64,000 bases of DNA from Populus alba (lineage: Eukaryota > Streptophyta > Magnoliopsida > Malpighiales > Salicaceae): positions 20,634,147 to 20,698,146 of the forward strand of contig NC_133297.1 in NCBI RefSeq assembly GCF_005239225.2, in the 5' to 3' direction. The notes beneath the pieces are model-generated. The model did no database searches. It saw only the letters and a list, made by a program, of their open reading frames with translations, and was not told where the DNA came from. Both the position numbers and the translations under genes were made by a program. This document shows positions 1 through 12,697 of the stretch, in pieces. Numbering within the stretch: the first letter of the stretch is position 1; the number at the start of each line of letters is the position of its first letter.

Positions 1-975
1 AAGAAGATAAGGATTGTCACCATGTCAAGATGTGGCCACCCACTCAACAATTAGTAATGAAATCAATAGTTCAAAAATTTTGGCCTATAAAAGGAGGCAT
101 TTGCCATGCATTTAGGCATCTTGGTTGTTTAGATCAAGATCATGCTCTTTATTTTTTTCTTTATATTTTTGTAATGTTTAAGTTTTATTTCATGTTATAT
201 TTTTCTTAAACTCTTGTTTATGCTTTTCATTTCCTTTACTATACTTATGTTCTTATGTTGTTTATTTATGTTTATCTTCTTCATTATGTTTAGCTAAGTT
301 TATCATGTTAAGGTGAAAAGGTTTCACTAATGGTGTTAGAATAGGTATAATATAAACTCAACATGGACTTCAATATTTATATCTAAGAAAGTTTGTTATT
401 AACATGTCCTATCTTTTTATCTTACTAATTCTTAATACCTTGCTTGTTAAATGGTTAATCTAGATTTGTGTTGTATAACACTTGATATGACAAATGCTTG
501 GCACTTTCATAGCCAACCGTATGGTATAACCTACACCTGTGCTATGAAAGGAACTTGATTTGTTGTTAACATAGGTTAGCATCATGAATTCCTAATAATA
601 TTTAAAATTTTAATGTTACTTAAATAAGATAATTAAAATGATCATGTTAAAAATTTATAATGAACTATTAAGGATAAATCATCCGATTGAAATCTCCTTT
701 GTGTGTGGTTTTCAGTTGATTAATAAAAAGAGTTTATATTGTACCTATTTCTAATACTATTAGTGGATTCTCTAACCATGAAATTATTTTATCATTGTTT
801 AATCCTTACATCAATATCCCATAAAATTCTCATCAACTCTTCGTTTTATTAAATATATATTATTTATAATTTATATAGTTTACCTCCCTATGGTTTGACC
901 TCGTTCTTGCCGGGGTGATTTATTACTTCGACACTGCTGCACTTGGGATAAGACATCAATTTTTTGGTCGTGTCA
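1..975 (+). repeat. Athila-type LTR, 3' portion, cut by window start
   Basis: The stretch matches the right-hand part of the LTRs at 37285-38561 and 46691-48159, including the shared end ...GGTCGTGTCA at 975, directly before a tRNA-Asp primer site. It holds the core promoter (TATAAAA at 87-93), R and U5. The 5' part of the LTR lies outside the window. Confidence 0.85.
87..93 (+). promoter_or_regulatory. LTR TATA box
   Basis: TATAAAA in a block conserved in every Athila-type LTR of the window (37669-37675, 47249-47255, and inverted at 55150-55156 and 63108-63114). It is the likely core promoter for element transcription. Confidence 0.7.
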
Positions 976-981
976 AGTTTT

Positions 982-998
982 TGGCGCCGTTGCCAGGG
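982..998 (+). other. Primer-binding site, tRNA-Asp
   Basis: TGGCGCCGTTGCCAGGG begins six bases after the LTR end and matches the complement of the plant tRNA-Asp 3' end at 16 of 17 bases. Use of tRNA-Asp is typical of the Athila lineage. Confidence 0.85.
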
Positions 999-1216
999 AA
1001 GTAAATTTTTGTACAAATTATAAATTTGGTTATATTTTTCTCTTTTCACTTTTCTTTTATCTAACTTTTGTTTCTTGTGTTTTGTCTCATTTTAATTTTA
1101 ATTTTCATTTTCATTTTCTTTTCTTCCTTTTATTCTCTTCCTACACGTGTATGAGAGTTTTGTAACGTACATTAAATGATAGGCTTTGTAAGGTATCCTC
1201 TTCTTCTTTAGAAAAC

Positions 1217-2577
1217 ATGGTTGAAGAGGATAATCAGTTGCTTTATAATGAGAATAATGAGAATAATTGGGTTAGAACACTTAGAGACTACATGAATCCA
1301 ACAAGAACAAATGAGCAGCCATGTATCATTTTTCCTCCTGATGCTTCTGATTTTAATTTTAAACCAGTTATTCAACTTTTATCTTCTTTTCATGGCTTAG
1401 ATCTAAAAAATCCATACTTGCATTTGAGAGAATTTGAGGAAGTCTGTAACACCTATAATGACTTAAATTGTAGCATGAACACTATAATATTAAAGCTTTT
1501 TCCTTTTTCATTAAAAGATAGAGCTAAAACATGGCTACAAAATCTTAAGTCAAGATCCATTCGTACTTAGGATGAAATGCAACAACAATTTTTAAAGAAG
1601 CTTTTTCCATATCGCAGAATAAACTCTTTTAAAAGACAAATCACCACTTTCACTAAAAAACCATGAGAAACATTTTACCAATGTTGGTATAGATATCGAG
1701 ACTTGCTTAATACTTGCCCTCATCATGGTTTTGAAATATGGAGATTGGTTTTACATTTTTATGAAGGGTTAACACCTAAAGATAGATAAATGGTGGAATT
1801 GATGCGTAATGAAACTTTTGAAGATAAAGACCCTAATGAAGCAATCGAGTACCTAGACTTGCTAGCTGAAAATTCTTAAAATTAGGACACTACAGACACT
1901 TATGAGGCAGTAAGTAAAACTCAACCTCATACATCTAGTAGAGGAATGTACAACCTTAGAGAAGATCATGACCACCAAGCCAAGTTTGCATCTTTAGCTA
2001 GAAAAGTCGAGGCACTAGAATTGAAAAAAAGTGGTAAATTAAAATTTGGTCAAGACATTGCGTGTCAAATCATTGAAACTAATGAACATTCAATCAATGA
2101 TTGTCTAAATTTGCCTTCTTTCAAGGAATGTATCCATGAACAAGCTAGTGCTTTAAACAGTTTCCAATGGCCAAATGATAGTCCATACTCGCAAACATAC
2201 AACCCTGGTTGGAGAAATCACCTAAATTTTAGTTGGAAAAATGATAACAATAATGCATAAACTTCACAGCCACCATTTCAAGCACACCATAATTTCCAAA
2301 ATTCTCATGGATATGCACCTCCTTATGCTCCACCTCCTAAAAGAAATCTTGAGGAAACATTGCATGCATTCATTGAAAAGCAAGAGACAATTAACACTGA
2401 ACTTGCTCAAAGCATGATAGATTTTAAAGATTCTCTTGCAAAATTCACATCTACTCTCAGTTTTCAAGAGAAAGGTAAGTTTCCATCTCAACCACCGTAA
2501 AATCTAAAGGGGCAATACAATGCAAATGCAAGTAGTTCCAGAAGCCAACACATGGACCTTGTGAGAAAACTGAGAGT
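1217..2577 (+). pseudogene. gag: Athila gag remnant (nucleocapsid/capsid protein)
   Basis: Gag packages element RNA into virus-like particles. The start at 1217 (MVEEDNQ) matches the starts at 38788 and 61640 in the other copies. The conserved block RTLRDYMNPTRT, followed by the retrotransposon-gag fold (FHGLDLKNPYLHLREFEEVC and KTWLQNL), and a later YNPGWRNH segment identify the family. The whole remnant stays in one frame but has at least seven stops, for example at 1568-1570, in KP*ETFYQC, at DR*MVEL and at 2258-2260. Several are simple C-to-T changes (CAA to TAA). Sequence after about 2555 is joined by a small deletion to LTR sequence, so PR, RT and INT are missing. Confidence 0.85.
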
Positions 2578-2587
2578 AGATGTGTAA

Positions 2588-3146
2588 GTTTATATTTTTG
2601 TAACGTTTAAGGTTTATTTCATGTTATATTTTCTTTAATTTCTTGTTTATGCTTTTCATTTCCTTTACTATACTTATGTTCTTATGTTGTTTATTTATGT
2701 TTATCTTCTTCATTATGTTTAGCTAAGTTTATTATGTTAAGGTGAAAAGGTTTCACTAATGGTGTTAGAATAGGTATAATATAAACTCAACATGGACTTC
2801 AATGTTTTATATCTAAGAAAGTTTGTTTATTAACATGTATATAACCTACATATGTGTTATGAAAGGAACTTGATTTGTTGTTAACATAAGTTGACATCAT
2901 GAATTCCTGACAATATTTAAAAATATGGTGTTACTAAAATAAAATAATTAATATGATCATGTTAAAAATTTATAATGAACTACTAAGGAAAAATCATCCG
3001 ATTAGAACCTCCTTTGTGTGTGGTTTCCAGTTAATTTATAAAAAGAGTTTATACTATACTTATTTCTACTACTATTAGCGGATCCTCTAACCTTGACAAT
3101 TGCTTTTATCTTTGATTAATACTCATATCAATATCACATCTCAAAG
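2588..3146 (+). repeat. Athila-type LTR fragment, plus orientation
   Basis: Matches positions about 150-840 of the LTR at the window start (TTTTTGTAACGTTTAAGG onward, through the block before the U5 end). It lacks the promoter and both termini and joins an oppositely oriented LTR fragment at about 3146. Confidence 0.8.
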
Positions 3147-3675
3147 AAATCATCTCAGGTTTCTAACAAAAAATGAATCGGTGTATTTGGACTTCTAGAA
3201 CTTGAGATATGGACTGAACACTAAACAATGTCTGAGCTGCAGGACAGATTCATAATTCTCTATTATTACTATAATTTGAACTTGAAAACGACCTTTTTGA
3301 ATCTGGCACTCCCATGAAAGTTTTAGGCCTATGTCTTAGCTTTTCATCCATATAGAGTAGACCTAAATCCAAGTTCTACAACTCCAGTTATGATTCAATA
3401 ACCAAATGGTGTTCCAGTTTGGACTGAACCAACATCTCTTTTCTAAGCTTAGCTTTCTCTTTGTCTTCTCAATTTTAGTAGTTAAATTCATCAATCAATC
3501 TCTTGATTTATGTGATAGGCTTGGATTTAAGATGAACATTTACCATAAATTAAAGGTATCTTATATTATTAGATATGTTATTATAAAACATGCTCTAGCT
3601 AAGGAGTTATTGATATTTTAAGTGTAAAATGATGATATAAAACCATGATAAAAATACACTTTTAAGTACTAATCA
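3147..3675 (-). repeat. Athila-type LTR fragment, minus orientation, with U3 start
   Basis: Matches the right end of the minus-strand LTRs at 55833 and 63790, ending in ...TTTAAGTACTAATCA at 3675, the inverted TGATTAGTACTTAAA LTR start. It joins tail to tail with the plus-orientation fragment to its left, so this is not a normal LTR. Confidence 0.8.
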
Positions 3676-4492
3676 TCAACCCCTGGCGAGTGATTTTAGT
3701 TTTAGGTCTGAAACTATCTTAGAATAATTAATCTTATTGCCCTCTATAGAAGTCATTATTACAAAGTACATGAAATGAAGAACAAAATAAAATGTTTTTT
3801 TGTATTTACCTAGAAGAAGACTCTTCTCTAGAAGATAAAGAAACTTGATATTCTCGTTTTAAGCTCCTAATGCAGAAACTTTTGAGAAAGTTTTTGGCTA
3901 AAGTATAAAATGAGATTGAGAAAGAAGAGGGTTTATATAGGCCACCACCTCTCACTTCCACTGGTGAATGAAAGACATGTGGCACCACACTATAACTTTA
4001 GGACGGTTAAACGTATATAACTTTGATTACACGCCATCAAATAGTCTTCTAAGAAAGATTGTGCACCCTCCCTAACAAAATTTACAATTAATATGGGGAG
4101 ATACCATTTTTCTAGGGAAGATAAGACATCTGATCGATGATCTCCCAAAAGACTTTTCAAATCTTTTCACATAAAATGCATAAAGAATTGGGAGGAAAAT
4201 GATGAATTAATATTTTTGATGCTTTGTGAAAAAACCTAAAACCCTGTCTAAAAAGGTCTAATAACAAGGTGGTAACCCACCAACAGATGGGTTCGATGAG
4301 CTATCAAGCTCGACATACTTAGGTCGGCCACATACTAAGCCTAAGTAAACGTGTGTTTGACAAGTTTCCAGACCCAACGTACTTGGGCTTGACCACGTGT
4401 GGAGCCCAAGTAAGCATGAGTCTAGCGAACTGTCAAACCTAATATACTTGAGTTCAGTCATGTGCCAAGTCTAAGAGAACACGGGTTTGACA
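3676..4492. other. Unassigned sequence between LTR fragments
   Basis: No ORF here resembles a known protein. The DNA is AT-rich with short imperfect repeats around 4290-4480 containing GACAAGTTTCC/GACATGT-like phrases. It may be remnant host DNA or an unrecognised element part. Confidence 0.4.
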
Positions 4493-5829
4493 TGTAAACA
4501 CAAAAAAAAAGAAGCAAAGCCAAAATAACTCCACCTTTGCTGCCGATTTCTGAATCAATAGTGATATAGTTTCTGGCTATCAATTTTAGAATCGACAACA
4601 ATGTAGTTTTCGTTGCTGATTTTTGAATCGACAGCGACATAATTTTTGGCTGCCGATTTCTGAATTAGCAGTAGTAGTTTTGGCTGCCCATTTTTGAATC
4701 GACAATGACATAGTTTTTTGCTACCATTTTCTGAATCAGTAGCGATATTGGAAAACCTAACAAAAAATTAGAGTTGCATTAGTCTATCCTAGGGGAGAAT
4801 TAGAATAGGAACCAGTCTAAGATAGCTCAAAAAAGGGATAGGAACCAGAGATCCAGCACCCAAACACACCCCTCTCATTTAAGAGGGGGTATAAATGCAA
4901 AGAAAAAGGGAGGGTGACCTTTCCTCTTCCCCAAATAGGTGGCCAGCTGCAGCAGCCTTCTCCCTCTTTCCCAAGGAAAAACCAGCCAACTACATGTAGT
5001 AGACCATCTCCCTCTTCCCAAAGATAATACTGAAACTGACCTGCTATATGCAGATCACATAGGGTGTTGGGTGAGAAGAGAGCTAGAGGAAAGGAAAAGT
5101 GATCGAAAACATGGTGGAAGCTGGAGCCTAGACCTTTCTCCATAACCAGCAGTAGCCATAACTGCAACACACACATCCTTCCTCCAAGCAGAAAATCAAA
5201 CCCAACTAGCCTGCATGCTACTTTCCCTAAGCTTGGAGTGAGAAGTGAGTGAGAAGAAGTAGAAAAAACCAAAAAACTAGGAGAAAGGGAAGCCTAAAGG
5301 CAAGTTCGACAACAAAAGAGGGAAGGAATAAAACTAGAAAAGAGAGGGAGAGTAGGCCACTGCAGCTTGCATTGAACTTGTTAAATTCATGAGGTATGAA
5401 CCATACTACTCCTCCACTTGTTCTTGGGGCCTTAGAACTAAAAAGGGAGAAGAAAACCTAAAGTAAATAGCCTAAGATTCTCACACTAACTGTTGAGAAA
5501 AACTAGACAAGGATGAGGGATGAAAATGGAGCTGAATGGGGGAACCTAATTTTAAAATATTTAACAGAGGAAACGTATAATTTTGAATGCAAAAAATTAG
5601 AGAGATGGCTAGCCATGATGAGGCCTGGACAAAACTTAGATTAAAGGGATGAAAAGCAAAAAAGATGATCTTGTTAGAGTTGTTTAATGATGTGAAACCG
5701 AAACAAAATTATAACAACAAAGCCATGAAAGCATACTACAACCGAAATAGGAATCTAATAACAAAGTATGTGTTGGAATTGAATTTGCATGTATGTTAAT
5801 GCTAATATTGTATGATTTTGTTGGATCCA

Positions 5830-6330
5830 AAGAACGAATTGTGTTGTCGGCAGCAAATCAGGTGTTCACAGTCGAATTGTTGTCCATATCGAATCAAGTG
5901 TTCACTGTCGAATTCAAGTTGTCCAAAGCGAATCAGGTGTTTGCTGCTGAATTTGTGTTGTCCGCAGTGAATCAGGTGTTCGCTGCCGAATTGTGTTGTC
6001 CGCATCGAAGTAGCATTCGCTGCTAAAAGTGTATTGGCTATAGCCAATTAGCATTCGCTATTAATGTTGTGTTGTCTGCAACGAATTAGCATTCGATGCC
6101 GAAATCAAGTTGCCTGTAGCGAATGCTAGCATGTTAGTTGTAGCGAAGCAGTATTTGCTGCCAAAATTGAGGTGTCTGTGTAGTCAATAGCGAACCAATT
6201 TTTGATGCCGAAGTGTGCAACCTGTAGTGAACCAGTTTTCACTATTGAACTGTACAACCTACAGCGAATCAGTTTCGCTACTGAATTGTGTGGCCAACAG
6301 TGAATCAATTTCACTATTGATTTTCTACAA
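5830..6330 (+). repeat. Tandem array with GCGAATCAGGTGTTCGCTG-like units
   Basis: About a dozen degenerate units of 35-40 bp with cores such as GCAGCGAATCAG and TTCGCTGCCGAA. It corresponds by position and core motif to the 76-bp array of the younger LTRs (21830-22460). The short ORFs across it are products of the repeat. Confidence 0.75.
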
Positions 6331-6849
6331 TAGATCCCTCAGGTAGAAATGACTTTAAATGCTTGTAAATAATTTCATTGTATGATTTGTGTTTAATGTG
6401 GAACACTTGAATGTGAGCATATAGACTCTTGAAATAAGTATGATGATGAAATGTGATTTAGAGGATGCAAATATACTGAGTTTGTGGCCATGGATGTCTT
6501 AGGTGGTGGTGGTTCGGGATCAAAACCATCATCAGGACAAGGACAACCCGCAAGTGGAGTAGGTAGGTGGTTTCCACCTTTTTCTTATATGATGTTTATG
6601 TTTTGAAATGATTTACTTAAGATGATATTTTATTAAATACTTGTTGAATGATGAAACGACGATGAAGTGTTTGATTGAATTCTTGATGATTATCAAAATG
6701 ACTATGAAATGTTGATCGAGTTCTTGATGAATATTGAAACAATGATGAAAATATTAATGTTCTAAAATGACCCATTTAAGGTGAATATATTATGGTGTTA
6801 TGATGAATATTAAATTGAATATGAGATGTTGATTGGGCTATTATGAATT

Positions 6850-7290
6850 TGGGCTGCTGATGAATGGTAGTATGAGTATTTCAAAGGATCTATTGTTGTA
6901 TTTTTATTGAATGTAATTGTAATGAATGGTTGTATGAGTACTATGAAGGATCTACCGTTTCATATATTAAATGTAATTATGACGAATGTATTACGAAAGA
7001 TCTACCATTGTATTATACTGAATGTGAATCATCACGAATGATTGTATGAGTATTACGAGGGATCTATTGTTGTATTGTATTGACTATTAATTGTCATGAA
7101 TAGTTAGATGAGTAATACGAAGGGTACTGTTGTGTTATACTAAAAGCTAAATTGTTATGGAATGTTTGTTTGTATGTTACAATGATATATTATTATATTA
7201 CTGAATGTTAAACTATTACAGAATGTCTATATGAGTACCACGAAGGGTCTGTTATTATGTTGTAGTGAATGTCAAATTGTTATGAATCAT
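6850..7290 (+). repeat. Degenerate tandem array, about 60-bp units
   Basis: Repeated phrases of the type GAATGGTTGTATGAGTA, then TACGAAGGATCTA, then TGTATTATACTGAATG recur seven to eight times with drift. It belongs to the LTR that starts at 4493. No coding potential seen. Confidence 0.65.
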
Positions 7291-7299
7291 TTGAATGAG

Positions 7300-7544
7300 T
7301 GACACGATCAAAAGATTGATGTCTTATCCCAAGTGTAGAAGTGTCGAAGTAATAAATAACCTGACAAAACTAGGGTCAAACCTCAGGGAGGAGAACTATA
7401 TAAAATTATAAACAACAAATGAAAAAGGAGTTGAAGAGAACTTTTGAGATGTGATATTGATATGAGTATTAATCAAAGATAAAAGCAATTGTCAAGGTTA
7501 GAGGATTCAATAATAGTATTAGAAATAAGTATAGTATAAACTCT
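7300..7544 (-). repeat. Athila-type LTR fragment, minus orientation, with U5 end
   Basis: Starts TGACACGATCAAAAGATTG, the same terminus as the minus LTRs at 53990 and 61863, and runs to about the AAACTC before 7544. It then switches to plus-orientation LTR sequence. Confidence 0.8.
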
Positions 7545-7553
7545 AGGAAATTA

Positions 7554-8331
7554 TCTCTTGTTCATGCTTTTAATTTTCTTTACTATACGTATATAATTAT
7601 GTTCTTATCTTGTTTATCTATGTTTCTCTTTTTCATTATGTTTAGCTAAGTTCATTATGTCAAGGTGAAAAGGTTTTACTAATGGTGTTAGGATAAGTAT
7701 AATATAAACTCAATATGGACTTCAATGCTTATATCCTAAGCAACTTGCTATTAACATGTCTTATCATTTTTATCTTATTAGTTCTTAATACCTTTTGGTT
7801 AAATGGTTAATCTAGATTTGTGTTGTATAACACTTGGTTCAACAAATGCTTGACACTTTTATAACCAATCGTATGGTATAACCTACACTTGTGCTATGAA
7901 AGGAACTTGATTTGTTGTTAACATAAGTTAGCATCATGAATTCCTAACAATATTTAAAAGTTTGGTGTTACTTAAATAAGATAATTAATATGATCATGTT
8001 AATAATTTATAATGAGCTATTAATGACAAATCATCTGATTGGAACCTCCTTTGTGTGTGGTTTCCAATTGAGTAATAAAAAGAGTTTATATTATACTTAT
8101 TTGAAATACCATTAACCTTGACAACTGTTTTTATCATTGTTTAATCTTCATATTAATATTACATCTTAAAGTCCTCATCATCATCATCATTGTTGTTGTT
8201 GTTATTGTTGTTGTTGTTATTTATAATTTATATAGTTAATCTTCCTGTGGTTCGACCCTGGTCTTGCCTGGTTATTTATTACTTTGACACTCCTACACTT
8301 GGGAGAAGATATCAATCTTTTGGTCATGTTA
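7554..8331 (+). repeat. Athila-type LTR fragment, plus orientation, to its 3' end
   Basis: Runs from TCTCTTGTTCATGC (just downstream of the promoter in intact LTRs) to the terminus GGTCATGTTA at 8331, a decayed form of GGTCGTGTCA. No primer site follows. It sits head to head with the fragment at 7300-7544. Confidence 0.8.
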
Positions 8332-10861
8332 GTCGACTACCATTAGAATAGGCCTAGAAATAAATGTGATTTTGCTTGACCCTTTTTTTTATTGGGAAGA
8401 GGGGATTGCAATTGTCCCCAAAGAGGCTTCAAAACCTTAGGGGGATGACTAAGATTACCTAGAGATCCTTAGAACGAAGAGCAAAACATAATATCGTATG
8501 AGTAAGTGTTCTTTGCTAACTTTAAGCAACTAGGGGATTGTATAGTACTATTGCTTGAGGTGGATGACTGGGTTACCCATGTCACTAACAAGCTTGTTTG
8601 AGGGTGATTTTATCATACTACTTCCTATATGCATATACAAGTTTGGGTACTTCTTTCAATTACAAAGGTTTGTTAGGGATATATTTTGTTATTACAATGT
8701 GATTTTGGTTGAGCTCCACCCTAACAGGTAAGCCACCTTGTTTATTTTTGATAAGATGTTGAGGATCCTTAAGATGGAGCATTTAATTAGAGTATTCAAA
8801 CACTGCTACACGTTGATCAATAGTGTTGAAATGGAGCCTTCCATCCTTTGGTTATTTACTTTTTCCACAAGGCTAAAAGGGTTTGTGAAAGGTACTTTCC
8901 AAGGTAAATCCACTCATGTAAAGAAATGGAGGGGAAAATAGGTGATAGTGAAATTTGATGGTGTGGCTAGACCTCAGCTAGGCTATACTGTTATCTAAGC
9001 GTGCCCTCACTTTTAAAGAGTGCCTCTAGCGAGTGTGAATGATAAGCCTGATCTCAGTGATAAGCCCTCACTTTTAAAGAGGCTACGCCAGCTCTAGACC
9101 AAGTATGAAATCAACTACATGACTTAAATGACTCTATAACTCTTTGTTATTAGTATGTCATTTTCTTAACCATTTATTTTAGTTTAGCATTGTTATTCAT
9201 CATCTGACTTTTTCCTTGTATAAGATCCTTAGCAAAAAAAAACTACCTGGAAGTTCAGTTCACACCATTTATGCTTAGCCATGTGACTACTTCAACACCC
9301 AGTCATGGGCCTTCTTCATTTGAAGACCTTTTTGTCTCCCCTCTCAAATAAAGTTCTTATATCTAGGAGGATGGATACAAAAAAAGCTCCTAGAGGTGTT
9401 GAGGGGCTTCTAGTGGTTAGGTCTTTTCATTTAAAGGATGCTCTTTCAACTATAGTAGGGCCCTAAGTCACTATAAAGAGGAGTTGAACTATAGAGGGGA
9501 GTCAAACTCAAATATCATGGTGTCACAAGGCACCTACTCCCACCTCGGTCATCCTTGATGTTGTCTCATCAAAAGAGACAAAGGGTCTTAGTTGCTTCTG
9601 ACTTTGATGTGGAAGTAGCTACACCTCTTATCTACATTCCAACTCCACCCAACCTAGTTCCTATGCTCACTGGGTCTTCAAGCCATGTGTTTTATGCCAT
9701 GGGTGTGAAAGACTTCTTCTCCAAGTTAAATCGGATCATGTTCCACTCTACTTTCCCAACCTCTATGAGGAGGAGAGAAGGATAATGAAGTCCTTCTTAC
9801 ATGGAAGGTCCACCATAAGGCCTAATGGACTGGAGGTAAGTGATACCTTAGATAAGTTGCTCACTCTCCCTTTTAATATCAACGCTTTGACAAACCCTAA
9901 CTACTAGTGTCATTCGATTATAAATGGACAGATGGCCTTCTAGGTATGAATAATATTTTTATACAATTTTCATTTTCTATAAACTAGTCTTTGATGATGA
10001 TAATAATAATTAACTCATTTTGTTATTTGTTGTTGTTTAAACCTTCATGATGTGTGCCTATTTGAGAAGTCAGTGAGGTGGGAAGAGAAGGGCCATGAAG
10101 GAGGCCATTGAGCAATAACATGCTGATAAGACTAAGGTGCGTAAATTGATGAAGGAGAAGGCTGCTAAAGATGCTTAGCTAAAGGTTGTCAAGGCTACCC
10201 TCAATTGCAAGTGGGAAATAAAGGGTCAAACCTATATCCTGAGCTCAATTGAAGAGAAGCTTGTGGAGGTATATAACCAAATAGACTTTTTAGAGAAAAA
10301 GGTAGATGAGCTCAAATAATCTAAAAAAGCCTTGAGAGAGGAGCTAAAGGGAAAAGAAGAGGCAAATAACTCTCATATGAGGATAGAGACATTGAAGAAT
10401 ACTTCTTAAGGGTTATATGCTGAGTATGGAGAGTTTGTCTCATTAAAAAAGACTATTGGGGACAAACTCTTTATCTCTATGTCTAACCTGTACCTTTCAA
10501 CCTCTATAAAGGAATGCATATGAACTTCAATGAGTCCTTCCCTGATGGTCAGATCCTTGACTTCAAGAATGTCTTCTCTATAAGAGCTTTGGTGGCCAAG
10601 GATGATGTTTATCTTACCCAAGAGTCATGACCGGACATGTAGAAGTCCTTTTTAAGCATAAATAATTTGTATTTCTTTTATTTTGTTTACCCTAATCATG
10701 TAGGGCTTGTCATCATGTATTGAATATTATGCCTAGGATTTGGCCCTAAGGCATTAAATATTTATTTTTATCTATGTTCAGTTAGATTGTGTATTATTTC
10801 ATTCTTTTCTAAGTTTTGGATAAAGGCTTATTGATAGATTTTAAGACTTCTCTAGGTGGTT
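8332..10861. other. Degenerate sequence with coding-like, coiled-coil remnants
   Basis: No intact gene is visible. Around 10080-10410 the plus strand reads as a charged, Lys/Glu-rich segment with several stops (for example EEKLVEVYNQIDFLEKKVDEL), resembling an old coiled-coil protein. At 9555-9785 there is a short open stretch. It could be a decayed transposon gag-like or transposase gene, but I cannot assign it. Two similar sub-segments near 9005-9085 (CTCACTTTTAAAGAG) form a small direct repeat. Confidence 0.35.
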
Positions 10862-10878
10862 TGTATTAGTGTAATCTT
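10862..10878. repeat. LINE target-site duplication, left copy
   Basis: TGTATTAGTGTAATCTT is repeated exactly at 20071-20087, at the other end of the LINE. A duplication of this length is typical of target-primed reverse transcription by L1-type elements. Confidence 0.9.
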
Positions 10879-11765
10879 TTTTGATCAAAATGTAAGTATA
10901 TTAATAGATAAAAAATTTACATTGCTGGAAACTAGCAAGCATATACAAAATCAGAAAACAAAGAAGGGAAAACCTTTCCCTTAAAGGTTGAACTAGCAAG
11001 CAACTGAAAAGCAACAATGGTGATGAAAGGAACCAAAAAATTACAAGGTTCCCAACCTAACACAAAGAAAGAAACTAAATTAGAAGACAATTATAGAGAG
11101 ACAAAGCCACCTCTTCCATGCCAAAAGAAAAAACCCAAAAACTATGCAGAGGCTGAGGAGTTTCAACCAATCAGAAATCAATAGAGGGGACGCAGCCTTC
11201 CATTATAAAAATCATGCCAGGCCAGAGACATGGAGATGCATCCAAATATGCAGTAGTATAGGAGCAGCCAACCATGCAGCCAAACATAATTGAAGGGATA
11301 AGGAGATCAAGCACCAACCCATGCACGTTCAAACAACATGCACGTTAGCAAGAAATACATTCAGCCAAGGAATCAAGCAGCAAGTCGACAGGAAACATAT
11401 AAGAGGTTGCAGCCATAAATGCAGCCAACCACGCATTAACACAATGAAGCCCAGCCAAGGAGTACATGGAATTGTAGCCAGCCAAAAAAACAACCATGCA
11501 GAGACGTGAAATTTCAACCAACTAGACTATCAGCCAAAGAAAGCAACAGTAACACATAGACCCTGCCATGCAAAGACATGAAGAGCCAGAACAGGGACGT
11601 GAAACCATGTACAAAACCATGCATGTCAAAGCTTCATGAACAAATAAAGCAACAGTTCAAGAACTCTAAGAATAGTAGCATCCCAAGAAACCTGGATCAA
11701 CTCTTCATAGATTAGACCAATGAATGGCACAACCATAACTATCAGCTACCAGTCAGGCAGGAAGA
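10879..11765 (-). other. LINE 3' region, non-coding
   Basis: This lies between the ORF2 remnant and the 3' target duplication. On the plus strand it is rich in repeated CAGCCAA and CATGCA phrases. No conserved ORF is seen. It is probably the 3' untranslated region, which could include the decayed end of ORF2. Confidence 0.6.
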
Positions 11766-12309
11766 TCACACTAGGAACCGATGAAAGCGTTCAGTATCAT
11801 GTTGAATAACACCTGAAAACGCCGAAGAAAATATAGGCTCCATGGCGTGAGTAGAATTTTTCAAGAAACCCTTTTTGTTCTTTCTTTCCATATCAAAATT
11901 ACAACATACATATACTAAGGGGACCCTTTTCATTCTAGTGATAGCTGTTTTGCCTCCTTTAAAGGGTGGAAGTCCACCGAACCGCATTATTGATGGTGAG
12001 GGTCATGCCTCTATTTAGCCTAAGCCAGGATTTGACTTTTCAGTCCACAGTAAGGATGTCCAACTGTAGGCGAAAATAGATGATTGTGGCTCTCTTCATG
12101 AATCCTGGGCAAAAATAACACAACTTACATTCAATGTCAACGAAATGTAGGATGTCTCTTGTTCTAAGCCTCTTAAGCAAGGCAAGCCATAGGATGAAAC
12201 TATGTCGTGGAAGACATCATGACTCCCAGACGACATTAGCCCAAGGGACCGCAGTTCCTTTTGTGTAAACACCCAAATGAATATATCTATATATAAAGAG
12301 AGAGAGAGG

Positions 12310-12590
12310 GAAACGATGACTCAGTTTTCGCTGCCAATGCAGAAATCGTTGGCAGCGACGCAGTTTCCACTGCCAAGTTCTGGATCGGCACGGGATGCAG
12401 TCTTTGCTGCTGATTCTGGATCGGCATGACGACCCAATTTTCACTGTCGATACAGAAATCGACAGCGACACAGTTTCTGCTGCCGATTTCTTGATCGGCA
12501 ACAATGCAATTTGGCTGCTGCGATTTATGGATCGGTAGCCACGCAGTTTTTCGCTGCCGAGGCAGAAATCGGCACGACAACAACGCAAAG
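12310..12590 (+). repeat. U3 hairpin array of the solo LTR
   Basis: About eight units in which TCGCTGCCGAT and ATCGGCAGCGA alternate, so each unit can fold into a hairpin. The same array, in varying copy number, is at 23310-23520, 26565-26810, 27715-27965 and 33705-33895. Confidence 0.85.
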
Positions 12591-12689
12591 CTGGGAGGGA
12601 GGGTAAAACCGGTTTTAGATAGACCAAAACAAGGATAAGAGTATACATCTAAACCAACCCCAAACACCCACTATTCATTTGATGAGGAG

Positions 12690-12697
12690 TATAAATA
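12690..12697 (+). promoter_or_regulatory. TATA box of the Tekay-like LTR
   Basis: TATAAATA in a conserved setting (GATGAGGAG before, GAAGGTGGAGAGA after). It is repeated at 33988-33995 and inverted at 23192-23199. It marks the likely core promoter and the U3/R border. Confidence 0.7.

Larger units (their letters stand above)
4493..7299 (+). repeat. Divergent GCAGCGA-repeat LTR (Tekay-like), truncated
   Basis: It starts TGTAAACAC like the LTRs at 12264 and 33604 and keeps the same order of parts: a U3 array of imperfect TGCCGATTTCTGAATC repeats (4530-4745), a TATA box (TATAAAT, 4890-4896), a purine-rich leader, a second array (5830-6330), the block with GGACAACCCGCAAGTGG and GTAGGTAGGTGG (about 6535-6572), and a third array (6610-7290). 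Similarity to the 3-kb solo LTRs is clear but diluted, so it is an older or sister family. The 3' end is lost where an Athila LTR fragment begins at 7300. Confidence 0.7.
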
